A stretch of DNA of 19,497 nucleotides from Thiobacillus sp. UBA3361 (GTDB lineage: Bacteria > Pseudomonadota > Gammaproteobacteria > Burkholderiales > Thiobacillaceae): positions 41,012-60,508 of the forward strand of contig DEQR01000056.1 in the NCBI GenBank assembly GCA_002360535.1. Direction: 5' to 3'. The notes under the pieces were generated by a model. It searched no databases. It was not told the origin of the DNA and was given only the letters and a program-made list of their open reading frames with translations. The position numbers and the translations under genes are program-made. Position 1 is the first letter of the stretch; each line of letters begins with the position of its first letter. Positions 1 through 6,921 of this stretch are shown here, one piece after another.

Positions 1-832
1 TGTTGAAGATGTTGAGGCCCTTGTTCTCCATGGCCCCCATGTTGAAGTCGCCTACCGCGACGATGCGGTAGCCGTCCAGGTCCAGTTCCAGACCGTAGCG
101 CCGCTCGTCCCAGGCCATGGCCTTCTTGAGGGCCGCCATGGCGTGGCCGCACTGGTCCAGTTTGCCGGGCTCGACGTAGATTTCCAGGTCCACCCGGCGC
201 CCGGAGGCGGTGGTGAACTCGTCGGCCAGGCTGTCCAGGCGCCCCGCCACCAGGGCGAAGAGGTAGCTGGGCTTGGGGAAGGGGTCGCGCCAGCGCCGCC
301 AGTGGCGGCCACCCTCCAGTTCGCCCGCGGCCTCGGGGTTGCCGTTGGAGAGCAGCACCGGGAACCGTTCCCGGTCGGCGGACACGGTCACTGTGAATCG
401 GGCCATCACGTCCGGCCGGTCAGGGTAGTAGGTGATGCGCCGGAAGCCCTCTGCCTCGCACTGGGTGAAATAGCCGGTGCCGGATCGGTACAGGCCGGAC
501 AGGTGGGTGTTGCGGTCCGGATGGATGCGCACCCGCGATTCCAGCACGCAGGCGGCCGGCAGGCCGGGCAGGGTGAGGCCGGCCGCGTCCCGCCGGAACT
601 CGGACTCGGCCAGGGGGTGGCCCTCCAGACGGATGTCCAGGAGTTCCAGGTCCTCCCCGTCCAGACGCAGGGGCGCGCCGGCGGTGGCCAGGGGGTTGCG
701 GCGCAGGGCCAGGCGGGCCGTGACCAGGGTGTGGTCGTCGTGGATATCGAAGTTCAGGGCCACCTCGTCCACCAGAAAGGCGGGCGGGGCATAGTCCTGC
801 AAACGGACCGTGGTAGGGGGGGCTTCGTTCAT
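1..832 (-). CDS. pepN: Aminopeptidase N (M1 zinc peptidase), N-terminal 277 residues, cut by window edge
   Basis: I translated this frame on the reverse strand; it is open from an ATG at 832 to the window edge with no stop. The beginning reads MNEAPPTTVRLQDYAPPAFL, typical of proteobacterial PepN, a cytoplasmic aminopeptidase that removes N-terminal residues from peptides. The exopeptidase motif GAMEN lies at residues 266-270 and continues as KGLNIFN up to the edge. The zinc site (HExxH) expected about 30 residues later lies outside the window. Visible are the N-terminal beta-sandwich domain and the start of the catalytic domain. A purine-rich GAGAG lies just upstream of the ATG. It follows yicC on the same strand with a 58-base gap, so the two may be cotranscribed. 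Family assignment is secure; completeness cannot be judged. Confidence 0.95.
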   Translation of the reverse strand, partial: MNEAPPTTVRLQDYAPPAFLVDEVALNFDIHDDHTLVTARLALRRNPLATAGAPLRLDGEDLELLDIRLEGHPLAESEFRRDAAGLTLPGLPAACVLESRVRIHPDRNTHLSGLYRSGTGYFTQCEAEGFRRITYYPDRPDVMARFTVTVSADRERFPVLLSNGNPEAAGELEGGRHWRRWRDPFPKPSYLFALVAGRLDSLADEFTTASGRRVDLEIYVEPGKLDQCGHAMAALKKAMAWDERRYGLELDLDGYRIVAVGDFNMGAMENKGLNIFN

Positions 833-890
833 GGGCGGCTCTCGTGGGGGGCTGGGCGCCCTGTGCGGCTTGTCGGGTTCCCCTGGCCCT

Positions 891-1763
891 CTATTCCAGG
901 TTCTGCACCTGCTCGCGCATCTGCTCGATGAGCACCTTCAATTCCACCGAGACGCGGGTCAGGTCGATGGCCGCGGCCTTGGAGGCCAGGGTGTTGGCCT
1001 CCCGGTTCAGTTCCTGCATCAGGAAGTCCAGGCGCTTGCCGGCCGCGCCGCCGGCGGCCAGCACCCGTTCCACCTCGGTGAGGTGGCTGTCCAGGCGGTC
1101 CAGTTCCTCGTCCACGTCGATGCGTTGCGCGAACAAGGCCACTTCCTGGTGCAGGCGGTCCGTGTCGTGGCTGGCCAGCAGGTCTTCCATGCGGCGGGTG
1201 AGCTTGTCGCGGAAGGCGGCCACGATGTCGCCGGTGCGCGGGGCGATGTCGGCCAGGTGGCCGCGCATGGCCCCGACCCGTTCCAGCAGGATGTCCTTGA
1301 GTTTCTCCCCCTCGCGGGCGCGGGCGGCGTTGAGCCCCTGCAGGGCCTGGCTGGCGAGATGCAGGATGGCCGCGTCCAGCGCCTCTTGGTCCGGGGCGTT
1401 GTCGCCCAGCATGCCCGGCCAGCGCAGCACCTCGGCCACCGACAACGGACGCGTGTCCGGCAGGGTCAGGCGCACGCCTTCGGCGAGGCCGGCCAACTGC
1501 TCCAGCAGGGTGGCGTTGAGGCTGCCGGACAGAGCCAGGTCGTCGCGGGCCGTGTAGTTGATGCGGCACTCCAGCTTGCCGCGCTTCACCCGCTCGGCGA
1601 TGCGTTCGCGCAGCTGCGGCTCCAGATGGCGGAAATCCTCGGCCATGCGGAAGGAGAGGTCCAGGAAGCGGGAATTGACCGCGCGCAGTTCCAGGGACAG
1701 GTGGCCGAAGGCGAGTTCGGTGGTTTCGACCGCGTAGCCGGTCATGCTGTGCAAGGGCGCCAT
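891..1763 (-). CDS. yicC: YicC family endoribonuclease
   Basis: This is a 290-residue protein beginning MAPLHSMTGYA. The SMTGYA start and the C-terminal stretch FLMQELNREANTLASKA are hallmarks of YicC (YicC_N domain followed by DUF1732). The E. coli protein is 287 residues, so this is full length. YicC family members are known as endoribonucleases implicated in RNA turnover. I chose the ATG at 1763 because family similarity begins there. The frame stays open to an ATG at 1838, but that extension has no family character and would overlap the divergent kinase start. A second ATG at 1745 is also possible. The gene lies head to head with a kinase gene 63 bases away. In many Proteobacteria yicC is followed by gmk; here pepN follows instead. 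Confidence 0.95.
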   Translation of the reverse strand: MAPLHSMTGYAVETTELAFGHLSLELRAVNSRFLDLSFRMAEDFRHLEPQLRERIAERVKRGKLECRINYTARDDLALSGSLNATLLEQLAGLAEGVRLTLPDTRPLSVAEVLRWPGMLGDNAPDQEALDAAILHLASQALQGLNAARAREGEKLKDILLERVGAMRGHLADIAPRTGDIVAAFRDKLTRRMEDLLASHDTDRLHQEVALFAQRIDVDEELDRLDSHLTEVERVLAAGGAAGKRLDFLMQELNREANTLASKAAAIDLTRVSVELKVLIEQMREQVQNLE

Positions 1764-1802
1764 TTTCTGGGATATGCTTGGGCATCCACCGTTACGGAAT
1801 CT

Positions 1803-1822
1803 GACCGGCATCTTAACCGGTC
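1803..1822. repeat. Inverted repeat just upstream of the kinase start
   Basis: GACCGG at 1803-1808 is mirrored by CCGGTC at 1817-1822 with an 8-base spacer, ending 4 bases before the kinase ATG. It lies in the 63-base space between divergent yicC and the kinase gene. It could be an operator dyad or an RNA hairpin covering the translation start, where no clear Shine-Dalgarno sequence is visible. Function is inferred only from position. Confidence 0.4.
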
Positions 1823-1826
1823 GCCC

Positions 1827-2768
1827 ATGGCCGCTCAAATCACCGAACCTCTGCCCCAGGGTTACAAGCTGGGTGAGTACATCATCGATCGCAAGATCGG
1901 GGGGGGCGGCTTTTCACTCGTTTATCTGGCCTTCGACGCGGAGGGCCAGCCGGTGGCGGTCAAGGAATACCTGCCCGGCGGCGTGGTGCAGCGCGGCAAC
2001 GGGGGCACGGTGCGGCCCATCTCCGACGACAAGGAGAATTCCTTCCGCTACGGCATGAAATGCTTCTTCGAGGAGGGGCGGGCGCTGGCCAACATCCGCC
2101 ATCCCAACGTGGTGCGGGTGGTGAACTTCTTTCGCGCCAACGACACCGTCTATATGGTTATGAAGTACGAGCGGGGCAAGACCCTGCAGAAGCACATCTC
2201 CAAGCTGAAGGACGAGCCCATGCGGGAGAGCTTCATCCGCCACGTGTTCGTGCAGCTGCTCAACGGCCTGCGGGAGGTGCACACCCACAAGATCCTGCAC
2301 CTGGACATCAAGCCCTCCAACCTCTACATCCGCCTGGATGGCTCGCCCCTGCTGATCGACTTCGGCGCCGCCCGGCAGGCGCTCAATTACGAGCCCCAGC
2401 ACGTCTCGCCCATGTACACGCCGGGCTTCGCGGCGCCGGAGATGTACAACGCCCGCGACCGTCTGGGGCCTTGGACCGACCTCTACAGCGTCGGCGCCAG
2501 CATGTATGCCTGCCTGGCCAAGTCGCCGCCCCAGCCGGCCGACGACCGGATCAAGAAGGACCGTCTGGTGCCGGCCGTCAAGGCCTTCGCGGGACACTAT
2601 ACGGTGCATTTCCTGGAACTGATCGACGACATGCTGCTGCTCAACTACACCCTGCGGCCCCAGAGCGTGTTCACGGTGCAGAAACGGCTCATCGAGATCA
2701 ACCGGCATGTGGCCGCCAAGCCGCGGCCCAACCTGCTGCATCTGATCCGGGAGAAGCTGAGCGGATGA
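1827..2768 (+). CDS. Serine/threonine protein kinase (Hanks type, soluble)
   Basis: This 313-residue protein is essentially one kinase domain with no membrane segment, so it is probably cytosolic. Visible motifs are a glycine loop (IGGGGFSLVY, residues 24-33), the ATP-binding lysine K46 in VAVKEY, a helix-C FEEGRAL segment, the catalytic loop HLDIKPSN (D160, N165), DFG at 178-180 and AAPE at 202-205. The usual Arg before the catalytic Asp is Leu, making this a non-RD kinase, a type often not dependent on activation-loop phosphorylation. All catalytic residues are present, so it should be active. The start ATG at 1827 begins the homologous region; the frame is open upstream but runs antisense through yicC. 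Its stop overlaps the ATG of a PP2C phosphatase by 4 bases, implying translational coupling. Substrates are unknown; the coupled phosphatase probably reverses its action. Confidence 0.93.
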   Translation: MAAQITEPLPQGYKLGEYIIDRKIGGGGFSLVYLAFDAEGQPVAVKEYLPGGVVQRGNGGTVRPISDDKENSFRYGMKCFFEEGRALANIRHPNVVRVVNFFRANDTVYMVMKYERGKTLQKHISKLKDEPMRESFIRHVFVQLLNGLREVHTHKILHLDIKPSNLYIRLDGSPLLIDFGAARQALNYEPQHVSPMYTPGFAAPEMYNARDRLGPWTDLYSVGASMYACLAKSPPQPADDRIKKDRLVPAVKAFAGHYTVHFLELIDDMLLLNYTLRPQSVFTVQKRLIEINRHVAAKPRPNLLHLIREKLSG

Positions 2769-3685
2769 GATACGTCATCTATCAGGCCAGCCGCCGCGGC
2801 GGCCGCCCCTACAACGAGGACCGGGTCGCCTATGCCTATACCAGCGAGGCGCTGATGATGGCGGTGGCCGACGGCCTGGGCGGCCACAGCCAGGGCCAGG
2901 TGGCGGCGCAGATGCTGGTCAATACCATGACCAACCTGTTCAAGGAGCGCGCCAAACCCAGGTTGTCCGACCTGCCGGCCTTCCTGCTGGACGGCATCTA
3001 TGCGGCCCACGACGCCATCAACGAATATGCCCTGCGCAACAAGATGAAAGACCCGCCGCGCACCACCTGCGTGGTGGGCGTGCTGCAGCGGGGCGTGGCC
3101 TGCTGGGCGCACGTGGGCGACTCGCGCCTGTATCACTTCAGCAACCGCAGGTTCGTGTCGCGCACCCATGACCATTCCGCCGTGCAGCAGCTGGTGGACG
3201 AGGGGCTGTTGGACGAGGAGCAGATGTCCATCCATCCGGACCGCAATAAGCTGTACAACAGCGTGGGCGGCTACAGTCTGCCGGACATCGAACTGTCCGA
3301 CCTGGTCACCCTGCGTGAAGGCGATGTGCTGCTGCTGTGTTCCGACGGGGTCTGGTCCGAACTGTCGGTGGAGGAAATCGGCGCAACCCTGCGCGCCTAC
3401 CCCCTGGAACGGGCCACCAAGCACATGCTCGACCATGCCGAATTTCGCGGCGGGGAATGGGCCGACAACCTGTCCATGGTGAGCCTTCGCTACGGAGAGG
3501 AACGCTACGACACCACCCTGGTGATGAGCGACGACCTGGGGCTGGACGGCTTCACCACCCAGTTGAAGCAACTGAGCACCAAGAAGCAGGAAACGCTGGA
3601 AACCGATGAGATCGATGCCGCGGTGGCCGAAATCCGTGCTGCCCTGGCCAAATATGAACAAGAAGGCGAAAAAGACAGCCCATGA
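2765..3685 (+). CDS. PP2C-type serine/threonine protein phosphatase
   Basis: This 306-residue metal-dependent phosphatase starts MRYVIYQASRRGGRPYNEDR. PP2C metal-site motifs are present in order: NED (D19), VADGLGGH (D36-G37), GDSRLY (D119), SDGVW (D194) and ADNLSMV (D234-N235). All acidic metal ligands expected for an active enzyme are there. After residue about 240 comes a 60-residue charged tail, rich in Lys, Glu and Gln and possibly helical, outside the catalytic core. The start overlaps the kinase stop by 4 bases, and the stop overlaps the rph start by 4 bases. This suggests one translationally coupled kinase-phosphatase-rph unit. It most likely dephosphorylates targets of the adjacent kinase or the kinase itself (inferred from coupling). 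No signal peptide or membrane helix is seen. Confidence 0.93.
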   Translation: MRYVIYQASRRGGRPYNEDRVAYAYTSEALMMAVADGLGGHSQGQVAAQMLVNTMTNLFKERAKPRLSDLPAFLLDGIYAAHDAINEYALRNKMKDPPRTTCVVGVLQRGVACWAHVGDSRLYHFSNRRFVSRTHDHSAVQQLVDEGLLDEEQMSIHPDRNKLYNSVGGYSLPDIELSDLVTLREGDVLLLCSDGVWSELSVEEIGATLRAYPLERATKHMLDHAEFRGGEWADNLSMVSLRYGEERYDTTLVMSDDLGLDGFTTQLKQLSTKKQETLETDEIDAAVAEIRAALAKYEQEGEKDSP

Positions 3686-4425
3686 CCTTTGACCGAGAGA
3701 CAGGCCCGGCGCGCCCTTCCGGCCGCCGGGCGGACCAGTTGCGCCGGGTGGCCGTGAGCCGCCGCTACACCAAACACGCCGAAGGCTCGGTGCTCATCGA
3801 GTGCGGCGACACCAAGGTGATCTGCACCGCCAGCGTGCTGGAGAAGGTGCCGCCCCACGTAAAGGGTAGCGGCGCCGGCTGGCTGACGGCGGAATACGGC
3901 ATGCTGCCGCGCGCCACCCACACCCGCGGCGACCGCGAGGCGGCGCGCGGCAAGCAAAGCGGCCGTACCCAGGAGATCCAGCGCCTCATCGGCCGCAGCC
4001 TGCGCGCGGCGGTCGATCTGGCCCAGCTGGGCGAGCGCACCCTCCATGTGGATTGCGACGTCATCCAGGCCGACGGCGGCACCCGCACCGCCAGCATCAC
4101 CGGCGCCTTCGTGGCGGTGCACGATGCGGTGGAGTGGCTGGTGCGCGAGGGCAGGCTGCCCGCCAGCGTGATCCGCGACCATGTGGCCGCCATCTCGGTC
4201 GGCATCTACAAGGGCGGGCCGGTTCTCGACCTGGATTACATCGAGGACGTGGATTGCGACACCGACATGAACGTGGTCATGCTGGGCGACGGCGGCATCA
4301 TCGAGGTGCAGGGCACGGCCGAGGGCGAGACCTTCAGCCGGGCGGAACTGAACCGCCTGCTGGACCTGGCGGAACAGGGCATCCGCGAGTTGGTGGCGGC
4401 CCAGAAGCAGGCCCTGGCCGACTGA
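3682..4425 (+). CDS. rph: Ribonuclease PH (tRNA 3'-end processing phosphorolytic exonuclease)
   Basis: This 247-residue protein matches RNase PH throughout. It has an N-terminal RPSGRRADQLR segment, the phosphate-binding GRTQEIQRLIGRSLR region, DCDVIQADGGTRTASITGAF, and an acidic active-site stretch DLDYIEDVDCDTDMNVV. RNase PH trims the 3' extension of tRNA precursors using phosphate as attacking group and acts as a ring-shaped hexamer. E. coli Rph is 238 residues; about nine extra residues precede the conserved start here, so a slightly later start cannot be excluded. However, the ATG at 3682 overlaps the phosphatase stop (ATGA) and is the natural coupled start. In many relatives rdgB follows rph; here an acyltransferase gene follows after 30 bases. 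Confidence 0.96.
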   Translation: MTFDRETGPARPSGRRADQLRRVAVSRRYTKHAEGSVLIECGDTKVICTASVLEKVPPHVKGSGAGWLTAEYGMLPRATHTRGDREAARGKQSGRTQEIQRLIGRSLRAAVDLAQLGERTLHVDCDVIQADGGTRTASITGAFVAVHDAVEWLVREGRLPASVIRDHVAAISVGIYKGGPVLDLDYIEDVDCDTDMNVVMLGDGGIIEVQGTAEGETFSRAELNRLLDLAEQGIRELVAAQKQALAD

Positions 4426-4455
4426 GGGGCGCCGTCCCGGCTGTCGCTGTCCGTC

Positions 4456-5157
4456 ATGGTTTTTCTGCGCTCCCTGTTGTTCAACCTGATCCAGTGGACC
4501 TCCGTCCTGCCCGCCAGCCTGTTGTCCATCCTGGCCTGGCCCCTGCCACCCAAGGCGAGGCTGAGCTTCATCGCCCTCTGGGCGCGTTTCGTGATGGGGC
4601 TGGCCCGCTGGGTGCTGGGCATCCGCTATCGGGTGGAGGGGCTGGAGCACCTGCTCCCCGGCCCCTGCGTCATCCTCTCCAAGCACCAGTCAGCTTGGGA
4701 GACTATCGCCTTCCAGGCCATCTTCCCACCGGTGGTGTTCGTGTTGAAAAAGGAGTTGCTGCGGTTGCCGTTCTTCGGCTGGGGCCTGGCCATGACCTTT
4801 CCGATCGCCATCAACCGTGACGCGGGCCGGGAAGCCCTGCGCGTCATCGAGGCCGAGGGGCGCGACCGACTGGCCAAGGGCCTGTGGGTGGTGATCTTCC
4901 CCGAGGGTACCCGCACCCCCCACGGCCAGCGCAAAAAGTATCAGGCCGGCGGGGCCATGCTGGCGGTGAAGGCGGGTGTGCCCATACTGCCGGTGGCACA
5001 CAATGCCGGCCGGCTGTGGGGCAAGTCGGCGTTCACCAAGTATCCCGGCGAGATCACCGTGGCCATCGGGCCGCCGATCGAGACCGCGGGGCGCAAGGCC
5101 GGCGAGGTCAATGCCGCCGCCGAGGCCTGGATCGAAGCCAGGATGGAAGGCCTTTAA
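4456..5157 (+). CDS. plsC: 1-acyl-sn-glycerol-3-phosphate acyltransferase (PlsC family)
   Basis: This 233-residue protein has a hydrophobic N-terminus (residues about 4-30, likely membrane anchoring). It transfers an acyl chain to lysophosphatidic acid to give phosphatidic acid, the precursor of all glycerophospholipids. The catalytic block is HQSAWE at residues 77-82. The family motif is usually His-x4-Asp; here it is His-x4-Glu, an acidic replacement that should still support the charge relay. The second motif FPEGTR (148-153) is intact. Downstream AVKAGVPILPVA corresponds to the conserved late block. It lies 30 bases after rph and 12 bases before wrbA, all same strand. As several PlsC-like proteins can coexist in a genome, the exact acyl acceptor is not certain. 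Confidence 0.9.
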   Translation: MVFLRSLLFNLIQWTSVLPASLLSILAWPLPPKARLSFIALWARFVMGLARWVLGIRYRVEGLEHLLPGPCVILSKHQSAWETIAFQAIFPPVVFVLKKELLRLPFFGWGLAMTFPIAINRDAGREALRVIEAEGRDRLAKGLWVVIFPEGTRTPHGQRKKYQAGGAMLAVKAGVPILPVAHNAGRLWGKSAFTKYPGEITVAIGPPIETAGRKAGEVNAAAEAWIEARMEGL

Positions 5158-5169
5158 CCCGAGTCAGAC

Positions 5170-5763
5170 ATGTCCGAAATCCTGATCCTCTACTACAGCC
5201 TGCATGGTTCCGTGCAGCAACTGGCGCGCCATGTGGCCCATGGCGTCGAATCCGTGCCTGGCATGGCGGCGCGCCTGCGCACCGTGCCCAAGGTGGCCGC
5301 CGAGACCGAGGGTGTGGCCAAGCCCGTGCCCGATGCGGGCGCGCCCTATGCCACCCATCGGGATTTGGAGGCGTGCGCCGGCCTGGCCCTGGGCTCTCCC
5401 ACCCGCTTCGGCAACATGGCGGCGGCGATGAAATATTTCTGGGACGGCACCTCCGGGCTGTGGCTGCGTGCCGCCCTGGCCGGCAAGCCGGCCAGCGTGT
5501 TCACATCTACCGCCAGTCTGCACGGCGGCCAGGAAACCACCTTGCTGTCCATGATGCTTCCGCTGCTGCACCACGGCATGCTGATCGTCGGCCTGCCCTA
5601 TTCCAACCCCGAGCTCAACGCCACCCGCGCCGGCGGCACGCCATACGGGCCGAGCCATTTCGCCGGCATGGACGGCAAGGAGCCGGTGACCGACGAGGAA
5701 CGCAGGCTGGCCTTCGCCCAGGGGCGCCGGCTGGCCGAGGTCGCCCGCAAACTCTCGGACTGA
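5170..5763 (+). CDS. wrbA: NAD(P)H:quinone oxidoreductase, WrbA type flavoprotein
   Basis: This 197-residue flavodoxin-fold protein begins MSEILILYYSLHGSVQQLAR, the FMN phosphate-binding loop of the WrbA family. The block SPTRFGNMAAAMKYFWDGTSGLW and later LHGGQETTLLS, LLHHGM and GGTPYGPSHFAG line up with E. coli WrbA (198 residues) over the full length. WrbA binds FMN and reduces quinones by two electrons, which avoids semiquinone radicals. It starts 12 bases after plsC and ends 7 bases before the next gene, so it is part of a tight same-strand series. Nothing looks truncated. Confidence 0.93.
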   Translation: MSEILILYYSLHGSVQQLARHVAHGVESVPGMAARLRTVPKVAAETEGVAKPVPDAGAPYATHRDLEACAGLALGSPTRFGNMAAAMKYFWDGTSGLWLRAALAGKPASVFTSTASLHGGQETTLLSMMLPLLHHGMLIVGLPYSNPELNATRAGGTPYGPSHFAGMDGKEPVTDEERRLAFAQGRRLAEVARKLSD

Positions 5764-5770
5764 GGCGCAC

Positions 5771-6469
5771 ATGAGCGAAAACGGACGCGAGGCACGGCAA
5801 TTCGTGCGCGGCATGCAACAGGGGGTGTTGTCCACCCTATCCCGGCGGCTGGAGGGCTTCCCGTTCGGCTCGGTGGCGCCGTTCATGCTGGATCACGCCG
5901 GCCGGCCGGTGATCCTGATCTCCACCCTGGCCGAGCACACCAAGAACATCGACGCCGACCCGCGCGTCTCGCTGATCGTGCAGCCCTTCGCCGACGACAT
6001 GCAGAACACCGGCCGGGCAACCGTGCTGGGGCGGGCGGAACGCTTGCCCGACAAGGACACACTGGGGCCGCGCTACTTGCGCTACTTCCCGCAGGCGCAG
6101 GGCTATTTCGCCATGCACGATTTCAGCTTCTACCGCATCGAGCCGGTACGCATCCGCTGGATCGGGGGTTTCGGCAAGATCCATTGGGTGGAGCCGCCGA
6201 CCTATCTGTTGGACGAGTTCCCGCTGGCCGCCCAGGAAGACGCCATCCTGGCGCACATGAACGCCGACCATCGCGACAGCCTAAGCGATTACTGCCGGCA
6301 TGGGCATGGCGTCGAGGCCGGGGATGAGGAAATGATCGGCATCGACCCGGACGGCTTCGATGTGCGAGCCGATGGCCGCATCCTGCGGTTCGATTTCCCC
6401 GACCTGGTGACCGATGCCCAGGGGGCGAGGACGGCCCTGGTCGAACTGACCCGCCGATGCCGTTCGTGA
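5771..6469 (+). CDS. HugZ-like haem/flavin-binding protein (PNPOx-like barrel plus DUF2470)
   Basis: This 232-residue protein has an N-terminal split-barrel domain of the pyridoxamine-phosphate-oxidase-like superfamily (residues about 5-150). Examples of its motifs are GFPFGSVAPFMLDHAGRPV, STLAEHTKNIDADPRVSL and HDFSFYRIEPVRIRWIGGFG. The C-terminal DUF2470-type segment contains HMNADHRDSL (from residue about 162). This two-domain layout is that of HugZ/HutZ proteins, which bind haem and in some bacteria degrade it. Related proteins bind flavin, so the ligand and reaction here are uncertain. It starts 7 bases after wrbA, and its last 13 bases overlap the next gene, consistent with cotranscription. 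A haem-related role is inferred from the family only. Confidence 0.85.
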   Translation: MSENGREARQFVRGMQQGVLSTLSRRLEGFPFGSVAPFMLDHAGRPVILISTLAEHTKNIDADPRVSLIVQPFADDMQNTGRATVLGRAERLPDKDTLGPRYLRYFPQAQGYFAMHDFSFYRIEPVRIRWIGGFGKIHWVEPPTYLLDEFPLAAQEDAILAHMNADHRDSLSDYCRHGHGVEAGDEEMIGIDPDGFDVRADGRILRFDFPDLVTDAQGARTALVELTRRCRS

Positions 6470-6813
6470 GCGGTGCGGGTCCGCGCCGGGTCGCCGCTGT
6501 CAGCCTGATCGCCCTGATCTTTCTCTGCCTGGCCTGGGAACTATGGCTGGCGCCCCTGCGGCCGGGGGGGTCTTGGCTGGTATTGAAGGTGCTGCCGCTG
6601 CTCGCGCCGCTATTCGGCATCCTGCACGGCCGTCCCTATACCTACCGCTGGGTCAGCCTGCTGGTCTGGCTCTATGTCATGGAGGCCTTGGTGCGGATGA
6701 CCAGTGAGGGCCCGCCGGCATCCTGGCTGGCGGGGTTGGAACTGCTCCTGGCGCTCATGCTTTTCAGTGCCGTGGTGTTGCACATCCGCAACGGTTCGCC
6801 TCCCCAAGTTTAG
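6457..6813 (+). CDS. DUF2069 family small inner-membrane protein
   Basis: This 118-residue protein has four hydrophobic segments at roughly residues 10-30, 38-56, 64-82 and 88-110. The stretch LKVLPLLAPLFGILHGRPYTYRW and the following WVSLLVWLYVMEALVR are typical of DUF2069 proteins, short membrane proteins of unknown function often coded beside wrbA in Beta- and Gammaproteobacteria. It begins 13 bases before the stop of the HugZ-like gene, in another frame, so it is probably translated by coupling. No catalytic motif is visible. It ends a rightward series of seven closely spaced genes. Confidence 0.85.
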   Translation: MPFVSGAGPRRVAAVSLIALIFLCLAWELWLAPLRPGGSWLVLKVLPLLAPLFGILHGRPYTYRWVSLLVWLYVMEALVRMTSEGPPASWLAGLELLLALMLFSAVVLHIRNGSPPQV

Positions 6814-6819
6814 GCGGTT

Positions 6820-6833
6820 TTGACGCATATCAA
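6820..6833 (+). promoter_or_regulatory. FNR/ANR-type binding site upstream of a cytochrome gene
   Basis: The sequence TTGAC-GCAT-ATCAA matches the FNR consensus TTGAT-N4-ATCAA at 9 of 10 defined positions. Its centre lies about 30 bases upstream of a TATCCT element (6857-6862), close to the spacing of a class II activated promoter where the regulator sits near -41.5. The following gene codes for a cytochrome c, a common class of target for low-oxygen regulators of the CRP/FNR family. Binding is inferred from sequence alone. Confidence 0.55.
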
Positions 6834-6856
6834 GGGAATCGTCCCGTTCGGACGGC

Positions 6857-6894
6857 TATCCTGCATTGACGATATAAGTATCCACTAATAGACT
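6857..6894 (+). promoter_or_regulatory. Candidate promoter(s) for the cytochrome gene
   Basis: Two readings are possible. TATCCT (6857-6862) would be the -10 of an FNR-activated promoter. Independently, TTGACG (6866-6871) and TAGACT (6889-6894) are separated by 17 bases and resemble a sigma-70 pair. A strong AAGGAG Shine-Dalgarno (6909-6914) sits 7 bases before the ATG. The 108-base space before the gene supports a separate transcription unit. Confidence 0.4.
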
Positions 6895-6921
6895 CGGCCC
6901 AGTTATTCAAGGAGTTGCCCC

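Noticed and set aside
143..931. Long plus-strand open frame opposite pepN
   Set aside because: It has the low-complexity Gly/Ala/Gln/Val composition of a GC-rich shadow frame, and the reverse strand encodes a clear PepN.
810..1826. 339-residue N-terminal extension of the kinase frame
   Set aside because: The extension runs antisense to yicC and has shadow-like composition; kinase similarity begins at the ATG at 1827.
4053..4820. Plus-strand open frame spanning the rph-plsC junction
   Set aside because: It is an Arg/Gly/His-rich shadow frame of two well-supported genes.
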